64,000 nucleotides of DNA, taken from contig NC_030686.2 in assembly GCF_000004195.4 (NCBI RefSeq), forward strand, positions 46,204,961-46,268,960, read 5' to 3'. The notes beneath the pieces are model-generated. The model ran no database searches. It saw only the letters and a program-made list of their open reading frames with translations, and had not been told where the DNA came from. Positions 11,136 through 23,294 of this stretch are shown one piece after another. The DNA is from Xenopus tropicalis. Lineage: Eukaryota > Chordata > Amphibia > Anura > Pipidae. Position 1 is the first letter of the stretch. Each line of letters starts with the position of its first letter. Position numbers and translations under genes: made by a program.

Positions 11136-12379
11136 ATGCCAGGGGAAGTGACTGACAGCAGCAGAGCACTCTATATGTCAGTATATCGGGGATAAGTGGT
11201 AGCACTTAGGATCAGTTAGAGAACATGCTGGAAGTTGTAGTGACACAGTTCCTAAAGCTGCTGCCTATCTCTCAGTGCCCCGGCCGCTATAATGAGAATT
11301 TTATCTCTGTGCTTTCATGCCTCTCCTCTGCGCTAGAGCATTTATCCATTGGCCGCTGTGTCAGTATGTCCGTACCAAGCCAGGAATCTATAAGCACCAG
11401 TGTTCTTTATCCTTCCCTGGGCAGAGGGCAATCAGTTGCCTTTGTACTGAACGCACTCGGAGCCGGCAGGGGCGTTCATTACAATTCATCATCTGTCATG
11501 AACTACACTCAGACCTGGCTGAGCACTATGGGAGATGTAGTTAATAGCCGCTCATCAAACAGCTGCTGTATCCTTACTAAATATACAGCAGCTCCATGCT
11601 CTTCATCATGGCTTCCCTGTGCAGGTGAAAATTCTTTCCCCACTTTCCCTTAGGTGCTTTATAGGCTAAATATGCCAAACCTTTCCCCTCTTTTTATCTT
11701 CCCTTTCAAGAACCGATCACCTGTTGTTCTCGTATATTTAGTTTCGCTCTCTCTCCCTCTAGCTGTCTGGCTTCTCCCAATGTTTGGTTCCGTGACAGGC
11801 CTCTTCCGAAAGCAACTTACCTCATCTACTGTCCTTGCAGGACTCCCCCCGCGCCGCCCCATACAGATCAATAAGGATGAATTATTCATTGGACAGTTGT
11901 TGCTCCAGGAAAGTAAAATACCTCTCGCTCTCTCGGATGTCTGATTACACAGAATATGAACTATTACACCGAGGAGCCTGCGCTAGTTCTAATTGGTTAG
12001 CCTGTCTGTTAGATACACAAGACAGCAAAGATTTCACACCTACCTGCGCAGTCGACTGACACTTCCAGCTTGTTCGTTATTCTGTAAAATCCTAATTTAT
12101 GTGGAGAACCACCGCCGTCTCTTTCATACATGTTTGCTTCCATAGAGGCCTTTATAGCACATCCATTTGCACTCATAAAAATCAGCTGGTTTTAGCAGAA
12201 AATTAAAGGGCAAATAAAGCTTAATAAAAATGTGGGCTACACATTATATTTGGGATATTTTTACCAGCCCAGGCAGGAAAAATCCATGCCCCCAGTAGCT
12301 CCCCATCTTCTGTTCCCACCACATGCTACTGTCATTTATGTGTAGGGATCAACTCCCAAAATACAGTTCAGAGACAATA
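11136..12379. other. Intergenic, no feature recognised
   Basis: Single-copy-looking DNA. The plus-strand frames at 11225-11653 and 11654-11944 have no recognisable domain, no splice or initiation context that stands out, and no periodicity. They are left unannotated. Confidence 0.5.
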
Positions 12380-13145
12380 AAGATATTAGAGACTTGCAAA
12401 ACCAAAAAGATGGGGATAGTTTCTCCTTGTTCTTGGCTCAATCAAAGGCCTTTGACAGGTTAAACCATAGGTAATAACCAGCTTTCTTGTAAAGTGCATT
12501 ATCCTGGGAAAATGTGTTAAGGTCCCCATACAGGGGCCGATTGTAGCTGCCGATATCAGTCCCTTAGACCAATTCGGCAGCTAATTGGCCCGTGTATGGG
12601 CACTACCGACGGCCATACCCGACCAACATCTGGCCTGAAGTCAGCCAGATGTCGATCGGGCAGGTTAAAAAATTTAGTCAGACCGGGGACTGCATCGGCT
12701 CGTTGATGCGGTCCCCGAACCAACTGCACCCATTATCGCCACTATAATTCGATCGTTTGGCCCTGGGGCCAACATTCGCCCAATATCGCCCACCCGTAGG
12801 TAGGAATATCGGGAGAAGATCAGCTCGCTTGGCGACCTCGCATGTATGGCCACCTTTAGCTGTTTGAGGACATTATATGGAGGTGCTAAGAGCTTTCCCT
12901 TGGTACATGGCTGGCGAGACAATGATGTCGAGGTGAGGTCCGGAGGAAGGCAAGGTTGGCCAATGAGCCCTCTCCTGTACCTTTTTGACGGGAATCCTTT
13001 ACTGAGGACTCTACAGGGTTGTTCTCTAGAAGGGAAGGCTTTGCCTGATGGACAGTGCCCTGAATTAGTTGCCTACAATGTGACTGTGGTGATCTCCAAA
13101 CCTGAAGAGGCCGTGGGGGTCTCAAGCATCGGGCTACACGGTCAA
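12380..13145 (+). pseudogene. Degenerate L1/Tx1-like LINE reverse transcriptase fragment, split by a MITE
   Basis: At 12417-12470 the plus strand reads FSLFLAQSKAFDRLNH, close to reverse transcriptase motif A (AFDRVNH type) of L1/Tx1-like LINEs. After the 336-bp MITE at 12520-12855, similarity resumes at about 12862 with LRTLYGGAKSFPLVHGW, RQGWPMSPLLY (motif B region, normally RQGCPLSPLLF-like) and LVAYNVTVVISKPEE. The catalytic YADD box should sit in the last segment, but the two aspartates are deleted (VAYNVT). The fragment also has stops and lacks endonuclease and 3' parts. It is a dead, 5'- and 3'-truncated copy. The clade assignment is from motif style only. Confidence 0.75.
12520..12855. 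mobile_element. Harbinger-like MITE copy 1, TTA target duplication
   Basis: The left end is AGGTCCCCATACAGGGG and the reverse complement of the right end is AGGTGGCCATACATG. The element is flanked by TTA at 12517-12519 and 12856-12858, as PIF/Harbinger elements are (TWA). The interior has the recognisable phrases GCCGATATCAG, CGGCTCGTTGATGCGGTCCC and CCAACTGC, shared with 35025-35407. There is no open frame. It sits inside an older LINE reverse transcriptase fragment, so the order of insertion is clear. Confidence 0.88.
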
Positions 13146-14149
13146 CCATGAAAAATCATAAGTCTTTGGAGGATGAACCAAGCTTTAAAGTAAGCAGGTT
13201 TTCCTGTGGTCCCAGAACATGTTCAGATCTGGGGAACCAATTTAGGGAAAGGGAAAACTGGAAATAGAAACTGGATACTGGAATGGCGAGAGTTTAGTGT
13301 TGGAAATCATGGAGGCCGATGAGCCTTATCAAGACTTGTTGCTTATGTCCATATTCCAGAACTTTTCTCTGCCCTCATTCTGTTCTTCCAGATGCTTTGG
13401 AGGGAGCGTCTCAACCTGGTTATAAAGGGAATTACATTCCGGCTAAAGAAAGGAGATGAGTCCAGTAGTGGTTTTGGGACCCACTTATCTCTCAGGCTCT
13501 TTAATAAGAAAATGAGTATTGGGGTGCAAGAAATATTTTTCCTGTCGTAATTGGCACACAATAGCCTTATACTGTACTATCTAAGGAAAACAATATGGCA
13601 GCTCCCTCTAAACAAAGTTCACTCTGCTGTAGAGTCTAGGGAACCAACATGGCTGCTCCTACCCATATGTATAAATACCAACAGAGTAAAAATGTTCAAC
13701 TCTTATTCTGTTTAAGGCAAAAAGCTCATAACTATTTATAGATGAGATATATTTCCCTTTAAACATTTTTATTTCCAAGAATTGCAGTAGCTGCCATCTT
13801 GCCTGGGGTAATGAACAGGAGAGATCATCCCGGGCAATCGCCAGCACAAGAGAAGATAACTAGCTGGCGGATACAACGATATCTGAATTCCTGGAAAAAT
13901 CCATGAACCGCATTAATGAATCTAACTGGTAACTTCCCAGTGATGCTAAGGGGAACGTCCCCGCTACAAGGAGAGGAAATTGATTTTAAGTTATAGCTTC
14001 CAGGGGGCGTGTCCTTCCCCACAGCACTCGGCCTCATTCATAGGAATCCCTGCGTGATTCTACACTAGGTTGCACTTAAAGGGGCAGTAACATATAAATA
14101 TAACCCTGAATGCATACAGTATAGTGGCTACAAGTAGCACTTCCATGGC
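13146..14149. other. Intergenic, no gene recognised
   Basis: No coding match on either strand. The segment 14075-14130 (TTAAAGGGGCAGTAACATAT) resembles the end of a TTAA-flanked MITE, but its partner end was not located. Confidence 0.4.
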
Positions 14150-14425
14150 ACCAGGGTCGGACTGGCAATCTGTGGGTTCAGGCAAATGCCAGAGGGGCTG
14201 CTGTAAGGTGCCATAGTCACTATTTATTGGGCTGGGGGGGCTGTTTGGGCCTCTGGGTACTGGGAATGCCAGGGGTGGCTGTAAGATGCCACAGACAGTC
14301 ACTATTTATTGGGCTGGGGGGACTGTTTGTGCCTCTGGGTACTGGGAATGCCAGGGGGGCTGCTGTAAGCTGCCATAGACACTATTGTGTCTCTGGGTAC
14401 TTAAAATACCAGGGTGTATTTTGAA
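14150..14425 (+). repeat. ~80-bp minisatellite, about three copies, related to the array at 62.8-63.45 kb
   Basis: The phrase CACTATTTATTGGGCTGGGG recurs, followed by GGGTACTGGGAATGCCAGGG. The array is preceded by GGGTCGGACTGGCAATCTGT, which resembles the hAT-like ends seen at 37836, 39779 and 63474. The reverse complement of the same unit makes the longer array near 63 kb. Confidence 0.85.
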
Positions 14426-14574
14426 TCTCTGTCCGGACCTGCATGACAGTGATTGGCGAGCATTGGAAGCCCCGCTGTGGACCTGGTCCATCTAACAGTG
14501 CTCAACAAGCACTTGTGCCCCAGGGAATGATTAGCGCCCAAGTAAATAAGAGGCAGAACACTGTCTCTCATTCA

Positions 14575-14725
14575 GTCCGCTCCCAGTTGCTAAGGAACTT
14601 TGGACCCTAGCAACCAGATAGCTGCTTAAACTCCAAACGGGAGAGCTGCTGAACAAAAATTGAAATAATTGAAAAACTACAAATAATGAAATGATTAATC
14701 TCATAGTTCAATCTGTTGAAATGAA
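14575..14725 (+). mobile_element. Fragment of a dispersed AT-rich repeat (CTAGCAACCAGATAGCTGC family)
   Basis: It contains CCCTAGCAACCAGATAGCTG and GAGAGCTGCTGAACAAAAA, shared with 18431-18792, 26325-26702 and, in part, 27028-27190. Only the distal half is present. It is non-coding. Confidence 0.75.
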
Positions 14726-15540
14726 ATGAAAATCAGATCTGAATGTAATGTGGCGGTACAGCTGTAATTGAGTTGCAGTACTACGTGCGTATGATCAGTA
14801 GGCAGGGGCAGCGCTAAGTGAAGAGCAAGATAATCATCTCCATTGTGTCTGCCTGAAATCTCCTTCTTTAACTAACAATTTATATGCTCTCTCACTTCTC
14901 TCCCGGGAAATACTGGGTTTAATAGTTAACTAACCCCCCCGGTCCCTTAATCCCTCCATTTACATACTTAGGAGACAGCGTTAATCTGATGCTATAACTG
15001 ATGGATCCCCGGGATCTCTCTGTATCGGCCAGTAGGGTTCAGTTTGGGACTCACTGCGTTGATCCAATAAATAGTTAAGACTTAAAAACTAATTTAGATA
15101 AGTATTTTCTACCGGGCCCAAGTTCCAGTTCTAGGAAATGATTAATAGAAACGTTTGCCTTGACGCCCCCATTATTTGTCCTTTTCTCATTGGTTATATT
15201 TATTATTATAAGTATTTTATTAAAAAAAAGCCCATCTTCTGTCTGCTTTATTCTCTTTCTCTTTGTGTCTCTATTCCGGTGTAACTGAAGGGAATCTTTG
15301 AAAAGAAAGGTGTTGTCTGTTCTGCACCGTAGTCTTGCCTGGGGTTAAGTGCCTCATTGGCCTCTCACTGCAAAGGCTCAGCATTTGTATCACCATGGTA
15401 ACTCCAACCACATTCCCATCTGTGCCCGACTGCCCATTCATGCCGGGTGTGATGTTACTGTAGCGGAACCTTATGGGGCCAAAACATGCGCTTTATTATA
15501 GGTGTCGGTTCTATGTTTGTTTCAAAGGAATGCAGGCTCC
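14726..15540. other. Intergenic, no feature recognised
   Basis: Mixed-composition sequence with no repeat or coding match that I can support. Confidence 0.4.
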
Positions 15541-16015
15541 GAAATGTGAGAGTGAAAGAAAGACAGATAGGAAGAAAGAAAAGGGAGACAAAAAAGGAGC
15601 GAGAAAGACCGAATAAATAAGAAGAAATGAAAGAAGGAGAGAAAAAGAAAGCTAGAGAAAGAAAAGGGGAGAGAGAAAGGTGTAAAAGGAGAGAGAAATA
15701 GAAGAAAGGAGGGACAGCAAAAGAAAGAAGGAAAGAGAAAAGGGGAAAAGTAGAATGAAGTCAAAGATAAAGGAAATAAAGAATAAAGGAGTAAAAGGTA
15801 ATGAGAAAAAGAAAGGAAAAACAGAAAAATCAGAGCAAGCGAGAGAAAAAAGGAGAGTAAAGGTGATAAAGGATAGTGAGAGAGAGAAAGAAAAAAGAGC
15901 AAGAAAAGAAATGAAGAAAGTAAAAAGAGATAAAGTGATAAAAAAGATAAAGGAAAGAGAGAGAAAAAGAATCGAGAAAAAAAAAGCCAATGCAGGGAGA
16001 AAGAAAGAAATTGCA
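15541..16015 (+). repeat. Purine-rich tract (GAAA/GAGA), ~0.47 kb
   Basis: The plus strand is almost entirely A and G (for example GAAAGAAAGACAGATAGGAA at about 15553), with few pyrimidines until GCACCAACGCCCC at 16012. The Lys/Glu/Arg-rich plus-strand frames and Phe/Leu/Ser-rich minus-strand frames are compositional artefacts. Confidence 0.85.
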
Positions 16016-16429
16016 CCAACGCCCCTGCCTAATTCTCATTACCTGCTCCATTCCTGTGTGTTCCAGCTGCCACTGGGTCAGAGCCGTAGCCTTGGATCAG
16101 AACCTTGGCTACTATTCATGTAAAGTACAGAATGTAACATGGGCAGCTGGGCCAGAGTAATGCCTGACTGGCTGCAATGGATTCTACAACATACGTCTAC
16201 CTTGTACAGAGGTCAGTAAATGCGATCCCAGCTGTACTGATCCAAGTGTCAGAACCAACAGTAGCACTTGCCTTTGGTATAGTTACAAGTACAGGACAGA
16301 ACAGTTTTTGCTTTTTTCTTTATATGATTGGGGGTCATCCATAGACTGCAATGCAACACTGCCCCTCAGTGATTAAACTGCTAAAATAAGTTCAAAGCTA
16401 AATAAGGGTCTTTGGGTGTGTGGGTGACA

Positions 16430-17015
16430 CAGCAAAGTACAGTAAGGAGAGAGTAGTACAGTAAGGAGAGTGTAGAGTACGGTAAGGAGAGTGTAGAGTA
16501 CGGTAAGGAGAGTGTAGAGTACGGTAAGGAGAGTGTAGAGTACGGTAAGGAGAGTGTGGAGTACGGTAAGGAGAGTGTGGAGTACGGTAAGGAGAGTGTA
16601 GAGTACGGTAAGGAGAGTGTGGAGTACGGTAAGGAGAGTGTGGAGTACGGTAAGGAGAGTGTGGAGTACGGTAAGGAGAGTGTGGAGTACGGTAAGGAGA
16701 GTGTGGAGTACGGTAAGGAGAGTGTAGAGTACTGGTAAGGAGAGTGTAGAGTACAGTAAGGAGAGGAGTACAGTAAGGAGAGTGTAGAGTACAGTAAGGA
16801 GAGGAGTACAGTAAGGAGAGTGTAGAGTACAGTAAGGAGAGGAGTACAGTAAGGAGAGTGTAGAGTACAGTAAGGAGAGGAGTACAGTAAGGAGAGTGTA
16901 GAGTACGGTAAGGAGAGGAGTAGAGTAAGGAGAGTGTAGAGTACAGTAAGGAGAGGAGTAGAGTAAGGAGAGTGTAGAGTACAGTAAGGAGAGGAGTACA
17001 GTAAGGAGAGTGTGG
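16430..17015 (+). repeat. 21-bp minisatellite with 17-bp variant units
   Basis: The core unit is GTACGGTAAGGAGAGTGTAG plus A. In the distal half it alternates with a shorter form lacking TGTA (GTACAGTAAGGAGAGGA), giving a 38-bp higher-order period. Because 21 is a multiple of 3, open frames persist for about 200 codons on the minus strand and encode only a 7-residue periodic peptide. These are not annotated. Confidence 0.95.
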
Positions 17016-17324
17016 AGGTTTCAGCCCTGCCATAAGGCACCTCTATGTGTCGCCGAGTAGTATCAGCACCCCGGGGAGCTCATCCCTCCCGGCACGGCCC
17101 CTGTCAGTCACTGCCCGAGAGAAAATACCCTCCCAAGCAGGGGTCTTTTTAATGGCGCTGGGGCCCATTATCTGTACTAAATAGGACTACAAGCTGTTGC
17201 TGAGCTACAACTCTCAGCACTCTGAGAGCCTTTGGGTTATGTGGGCACTGAGCAACATTTGTATGATGTATACATGTCTCTCCCATGCCCTATTGTCATC
17301 ATGTTTTCTCTTTGTCTATATCTT

Positions 17325-18430
17325 GCCCTGCTGTCTCTGCCTTGCCCTGCTGTCTCTGCCTTGCCCTGCTGTCTCTGTCTTGCCCTGCTGTCTCTGTCTT
17401 GCCCTGCTGTCTCTGTCTTGCCCTGCTGTCTCTGTCTTGCCCTGCTGTCTCTGTCTTGCCCTGCTGTCTCTGCCTTGCCCTGCTGTCTCTGCCTTGCCTT
17501 GCTGTCTCTGTCTTGCCCTACTGTCTCTGTCTTGCCCTGCTGTCTCTGTCTTGCCCTGCTGTCTCTGTCTTGCCCTGCTGTCTCTGTTTTGCCCTACTCA
17601 CTCTGTCTTGCCCTACTGTCTCTGTCTTGTCCTGCTGTCTCTGCCTTGCCCTGCTGTCTCTGCCTTGCCTTGCTGTCTCTGTCTTGCCCTACTGTCTCTG
17701 TCTTGCCCTGCTGTCTCTGTCTTGCCCTGCTGTCTCTGTCTTGCCCTGCTGTCTCTGTCTTGCCCTACTCACTCTGTCTTGCCCTGCTGTCTCTGTCTTG
17801 CCCTGCTGTCTCTGTCTTGCCCTGCTGTCTCTGTCTTGCCCTGCTGTCTCTGTCTTGCCCTACTCACTCTGTCTTGTCCTGCTGTCTCTGCCTTGCCCTA
17901 CTGTCTCTGTCTTGTCCTGCTGTCTCTGTCTTGCCCTACTGTCTCCATCTTGCCCTACTGTCTCCATCTTGCCCTACTGTCTCCATCTTGCCCTACTGTC
18001 TCCATCTTGCCCTACTGTCTCCATCTTGCCCTGCTGTCTCTGTCTTGCCCTGCTGTCTCTGTCTTGCCCTACTGTCTCCATCTTGCCCTACTGTTTCTGT
18101 CTTGCCCTACTGTCTCTGTCTTGCCCTGCTGTCTCTGTCTTGCCCTACTGTCTCCATCTTGCCCTACTGTCTCCATCTTGCCCTACTGTCTCCATCTTGC
18201 CCTACTGTCTCCATCTTGCCCTACTGTCTCCATCTTGCCCTACTGTCTCCATCTTGCCCTACTGTCTCCATCTTGTCCTACTGTCTCCATCTTGCCCTAC
18301 TGTCTCCATCTTGCCCTGCTGTCTCCATCTTGCCCTACTGTCTCCATCTTGCCCTACTGTCTCCGTCTTGCCCTACTGTTTCTGTCTTGCCCTACTGTCT
18401 CTGCCTTGCCCTGCTGTCTCTGTCTTGCAA
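17325..18430 (+). repeat. 19-bp minisatellite, about 58 copies
   Basis: The unit is CTGTCTCTGTCTTGCCCTG with point variants. TCTCCATCTTGCCCTA dominates from about 17940 to 18360, showing local homogenisation of a subtype. Since 19 leaves remainder 1 on division by 3, all three plus-strand frames read the same 57-bp/19-residue peptide period with no stop, giving overlapping 390-486 codon frames. Such triple openness is explained by the period alone, so I do not call a protein. Confidence 0.96.
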
Positions 18431-18792
18431 TTGGTTTCCATCATTTATTTTTTATAGTTTTTGAATTATTTGTCAAATGGGGGTCACTGACCCCGGCAGC
18501 CAGAAATGATCACTCTGCAAGGCTACAATTTTATTATTACTTATTATTATTTATCGTTACTTTTTATAACGTATCTTTCTATGCAGGCCCTCTCCTATTC
18601 ATATTCCCATCTCTCGTTTATACCACTGCCTGGCTGCTAGGACAAATAAGACCCTAGCAACCAGATAGCTGCTAAAATACAAAATAGAGAGCTGCTGAAC
18701 AAAAAGCTAAAAACCAGTTGCAAACTGCCTCAGATTATCAATGCCTACATCATATTAAAAGTTAACTTATAAAGATGAACAACCCCTTTAAG
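18431..18792 (+). mobile_element. Dispersed AT-rich repeat, near-complete copy
   Basis: It contains, in order, TTATAGTTTTTGAATTATTT, GGGGGTCACTGACCCCGGCA, CCTAGCAACCAGATAGCTGC, GAACAAAAAGCTAAA and the end GAACAACCCCTTTAA. The same order appears at 26325-26702 and in parts at 24408-24540 and 55965-56205. The CCCCTTTAA end suggests a TTAA-associated MITE (T2-like), but the left end is not definable here. No coding. Confidence 0.8.
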
Positions 18793-21679
18793 ATGCAGTA
18801 CATGATAAAGTACTTAAACCTGAGTCCTTTCCATTTACGCTCAGTACTTTTGTTCTCCATGAAGTCCTAATTACCTGTGTGATGCCTTTAGTTGTGAGTG
18901 ATAATTACCCATATAATGCTTGCTATTGTCTATTGGGGGAGAACAGAACTCCTGAGGCTCCCCATTCCCTTTGCGTCCTTTGTCCTTTGTCTTTCTCCTG
19001 TGTTTCCGTCTGTACCTTTCCTGACTGCACAAACCTCATTTACAGTTGTCATAACGGGTAAATAACAGCATTAAGTGCGACGAAGGGCCCCTACCTTATC
19101 TCAGTCAGCCATCTGATCTGAGCCATCACTTCCCCGGGCGCTCTCTCTGCGCTCTCTCTCTGCGTTGTCTTACAAGGGGGACAGGACTGATCAAAATCAA
19201 GCTAAACTTAGCTCTCAGGCTGACTGTCACTGCCGCCCCAATCCCGGGCACCACGGAGCCAGCTGCTGGGAAGGGCACAGCAAAAGTCACAGAATTATGA
19301 ACAGGAACTAGAGATGCCGCCGGTTTCCTCTATGGCTGAGTTGCTTCTCTATATTGAGCCAACATATTTCATATTATGTACATTGATATATGTGGGTAGA
19401 AACTGTCGCCTGGACCTTTCCTGCAGTAAACACTGTAAGGCTAAACTGGTTACAAGAAAGAGGTTATACACTGTAATGGCAACATCCCTGAATGTATTGG
19501 CTAATTGGAAATTGTTAGTAATTGTGCTCTAGTGCCCCTACACCCATATTCCTGGCACGCCCCCATCAATTTCATTAAGGCTTGTCAGTTACATTTGTAC
19601 CGAGGGTTCTTGGGCTTCCTTTAATGCTCAATCCATGAATCAGAACAGAGTGCTTAATAACAAGACTTCTACGTGTTTTCTCTAATGCAGATGAGAAGGT
19701 GCCTATAGGCAGCCAGACTCACCTTGGTCATATGATGATAGATCCGCTAGCTTGGCGTGCCAGGGTCGCTGTGTGCTCACGTCTGGTACCATCTGTCCAT
19801 AATCAGGCCAAATTGGGCTTACTTAGTGCTTTATCACCAAAGACAACCCTATCCACGACCCGCTGACCATTAAAGAGGAAGTGTTGTTGCTGCAAAAAGG
19901 AAGTGACATCATCAGAAATGGACGGGGGTAGAAAAATGTTTAACTGTTTATGGAAATATATCTATATAGAAATATAGATAAGACCCGCAACCCGGAGACC
20001 TGCATCTGGAAATCCTACCCGCAATTACCCGACTGGCTGCAGTACTCTAGCTATTTGGTCAGATGGCAACCAGTGCCTGTCTATTTACAGTCTACTTTTC
20101 CCAACTGGAATTGAACTGAATGACCATCTACTTGTGTATGGGACTAAGCCAACAGCATTCCATATTGGTATCTGCCTATAGTCGTATCAATATTGATGGC
20201 TCCAGGCATGAAATCATGGCTTTTTCCAGTTGCCCTTAAGAAAGGACCAGAAACATTGCTCTTTATGGAGGAGTAAAGTTGACCCAACATTGCCTTCCAC
20301 TGGGGCCCCCCATCGCTTTGTTCTGATAGGAGGTTACAAACTAGAGAGTTTCTGATCATTGGATGTTTAGCTTCAGCACTTTCTTCCCGTTCCTGTGCAA
20401 CCAGCCGACCCCCCCGTGCTGCTAACCTGCCCAGCCTTGAGTATATCCCGTTCCTGAGGGACAGGAGACAGACAAGAAGGCACATTTCCATACCGTCAGC
20501 CCGACACATGTCGAGATTGATGACATATATCTAGGTGACAGACAGACACGGCTCATAGTGCACTAAAAGGGTGATATGGCTGGGAGGGATGTCACCCATC
20601 TCATTTCTGTAGGCCACAGTAAGAGGCCCCCTTGGTGACCTGCTCTGGCTTTGATTATCACTTGCCAATCACTCCTACAGGCATGATCTGGCTCTTCATT
20701 CCTCTGTCTGAGCCCATTACCTCCATCCATCAGAGCGTTGCCTACTCTAAGGAACGAATTCAGGCACTCTAAGGAACGAATTCAGGCCCAACGTGAAATC
20801 CAACAAGAGAGAAATCTGCCATCGAGCTAAAGGCATCCTGTAATCATGAGCACTTTCCTTCTAAAGCCCCCCTGCTCCCATTCTGGGATCTACTGCCTGG
20901 CTTAGTATAAAATACACTCCCTAAATGTATATAATAATATAGGCCAGCAATTAAGGAGCTACTATATATTTCCTTGTTAATTATATTAATGAATGAGTAT
21001 ATTATGAGGGGCTTTATAATTATTTCCCCTGGGGAAGTCACCGCTACCTCAGCTTGTTGTTTATTATAAACCATGAACCGACTGCCCTGGTCTCACCACA
21101 GCGCTACAGGACTATTATATGGGATTGTGGCCCTTTCATTCGTTGGGGGCCTGTCACTTATAGTCCAACAAGATACATCTCCTGACTGCAGTTTGAGCTA
21201 ATGTATAACCTCCATACAGGGAGAAGGCTGGACTGGAACACTTGCTTACGGGGAGGGGGTGCTGAGGTTTTAATTAGAAATGGTTAATTAACATTCATTA
21301 ATACACTGTTTGCCGTAATAGATGGCGTTTGAACATTATCTCCAACCTACTGCCGGTTCCCTGCCAACTTGCCGCCTTACTGCGCCTGCACCTTTAATTT
21401 ACTGCGCTCTTTTCATTCGCCGGGATCCCTGACTTATCTCCTGGCTTCTAATTGAAAGTGATTGGGAGCAGAACCGCTCGGACCTCAGGTAGGGGCCCCC
21501 GACGGCTCCCTAGGGCACTTACTTTAGATTAACTGGCAGGTTAATGAATGGCGCCTGTTATCTGTTTAGTGCAGGAATTCTCAACCTGCGGCTTCCTACT
21601 CGCTCCTGCGCAGCATTTATTGTCTGCTGGAGATTAAAGACAAACTACAGCCAATCTGCAACCTTCCCTATATATATAC
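18793..21679. other. Intergenic, no gene recognised
   Basis: A 22-bp phrase, ACTCTAAGGAACGAATTCAG plus GC, is directly duplicated at 20746-20789. CT-rich GCGCTCTCTCTG repeats lie at 19138-19165. The minus-strand frame at 20144-20509 has no recognisable family. The AT-rich stretch at about 21268-21345 has several TAAT/ATTA homeodomain-like cores but nothing diagnostic. Confidence 0.45.
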
Positions 21680-22290
21680 ACAGGTATGGGACCTGTTATC
21701 CACAATGCTTGGGACCTGGGGTTTTCCAGATAAGGGATCTCCATAATTTAAGTCTGTTCTGCCCCCAATAAGGGGTAATTATATCTTAGTTGGGATCAAG
21801 TACAGGTACTGTTTTATTATTACAGAGAAAAGGGAATCATTTAACCATGAAATAAACCCAATAGGGCTGTTCTGCCCCAATAAGGGGTAATTATATCTTA
21901 GTTGGGATCAAGTACAGGTACTGTTTTATTATTACAGAGAAAAGGGAATCATTTAACCATGAAATAAACCCAATAGGGCTGTTCTGCCCCCAATAAGGGG
22001 TAATTATATCTTAGTTGGGATCAAGTACAGGTACTGTTTTATTATTACAGAGAAAAGGGAATCATTTAACCATTAAATAAACCCAATAGGGCTGTTCTGC
22101 CCCCAATAAGGGGTAATTATATCTTAGTTGGGATCAAGTACAGGTACTGTTTTATTATTACAAGAAAAAAGGGAATCATTTTTAAGAATTTTAATTATTT
22201 GCTTATAATGGAGTCTATTGGAGATGGCCTTTCCATAATTTGGAACTTTCTAGGTAGTGGGTTTCCGGATAAGGGATCCCATATCTGTAT
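21680..22290 (-). mobile_element. Terminal-inverted-repeat element with 112-bp array, copy 3 (inverted)
   Basis: It starts ACAGGTATGGGACCTGTTAT and ends with a block whose reverse complement reads ACAGATATGGGATCCCTTAT. The interior is four 112-bp units in the reverse orientation of copies 1 and 2, anchored by TACAGGTACTG at about 21801, 21912, 22025 and 22139. Both ends are intact. Confidence 0.85.
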
Positions 22291-23294
22291 ATGCATATAT
22301 ACAGTTGGTTAGCAGCGCTCATAGATATATATTGGACAGTTTTTCTGCCTGGCTAAGACATAAGGCATTGCCTGTATGACAGATATAAGAAGCTATAAAA
22401 CTAAATGGACTTACACGCGGACAGAGTTCCTTTAATAAGGAATCATGTTATCCTTGTGAGGCCTGACCTAACGAGCGCAATGAATGATTAAAGCCTGAAT
22501 AATTATACAGACTGCGCTGAGAAATACCCAGTCCGGCTTCATCTCCGTCAGAGCAAGATCAGCAACCTGAGAAGCCCCACGGATCAATCAATGGGCAATC
22601 ATTTCCATTGGGCGGCCAACTAGTAAATCGTGACTGATCTGTTCATTTCTCCTGGCAAATGGGATACAGTTTAACAGTGGGTAATTCTGGAAGCAACATA
22701 AATGCCATAGATTATAATATCATCAAAGAGATGGGGAGATGTCATGGAAAGCAAGGCAGGGGCTATTAGCCTAAATCACTGGCTGATCGAGTCGGCGGGT
22801 CACTAACGAGTGATTCACTCAATTAACCTTTTCAATGTTTGCTCTGCGCAGATCTGTGCGAAACTGTTCAACTCTATTTTTCGTTACCTAATAGCGCCAC
22901 GGTGGCGTTCGTGGGTTACGGGGCAGGTTTATCAAAGTGTGAAATTAGAGTTTGCCAAAGGGAAGCCCAACCACCTCTCTGGGATTCAGAGAAGAGTATT
23001 TATCAAATGATGAACTCTTTTACCCATTGATAAATGCGCTGCTAAAAATCCCATAGGGATAAACGGAAAGTGGGTGTGTTTCTCTGTAACTACGTCTAAT
23101 TCCACACTAAACTCACATGTTTAACTGGGGATGTGCCAATTTGCAACGTGAATATGCTGTTCAACAGGGATCAGCCCCATTACTATCACATTGCACCATC
23201 AGTCTTGCACACATTGCTAAATATACATTGGTTATAGTCAGCAGTTTAACAGTTGAATATGCCTAAAGTCTTCTATTAGAAAAGGCTGTCTTTA
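22291..23294. other. Intergenic, no feature recognised
   Basis: No coding or repeat match that I can support. Frames at 22810-23030 are short and unrecognised. Confidence 0.4.

Noticed and set aside
11225..11653. 142-codon plus-strand frame
   Set aside because: No recognisable domain, and frames on both strands in the area are of similar length.
15522..16123. Lys/Glu-rich plus-strand and Phe/Leu-rich minus-strand frames
   Set aside because: Result of purine/pyrimidine asymmetry, not selection. No domains.
16381..17040. Two overlapping ~215-codon minus-strand frames
   Set aside because: Seven-residue periodic translation of the 21-bp minisatellite.
17197..18657. Three overlapping long plus-strand frames (390-486 codons) rich in Leu/Cys/Ser
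   Set aside because: All three encode the same periodic peptide because the 19-bp unit cycles through the frames. No initiation or splice evidence.
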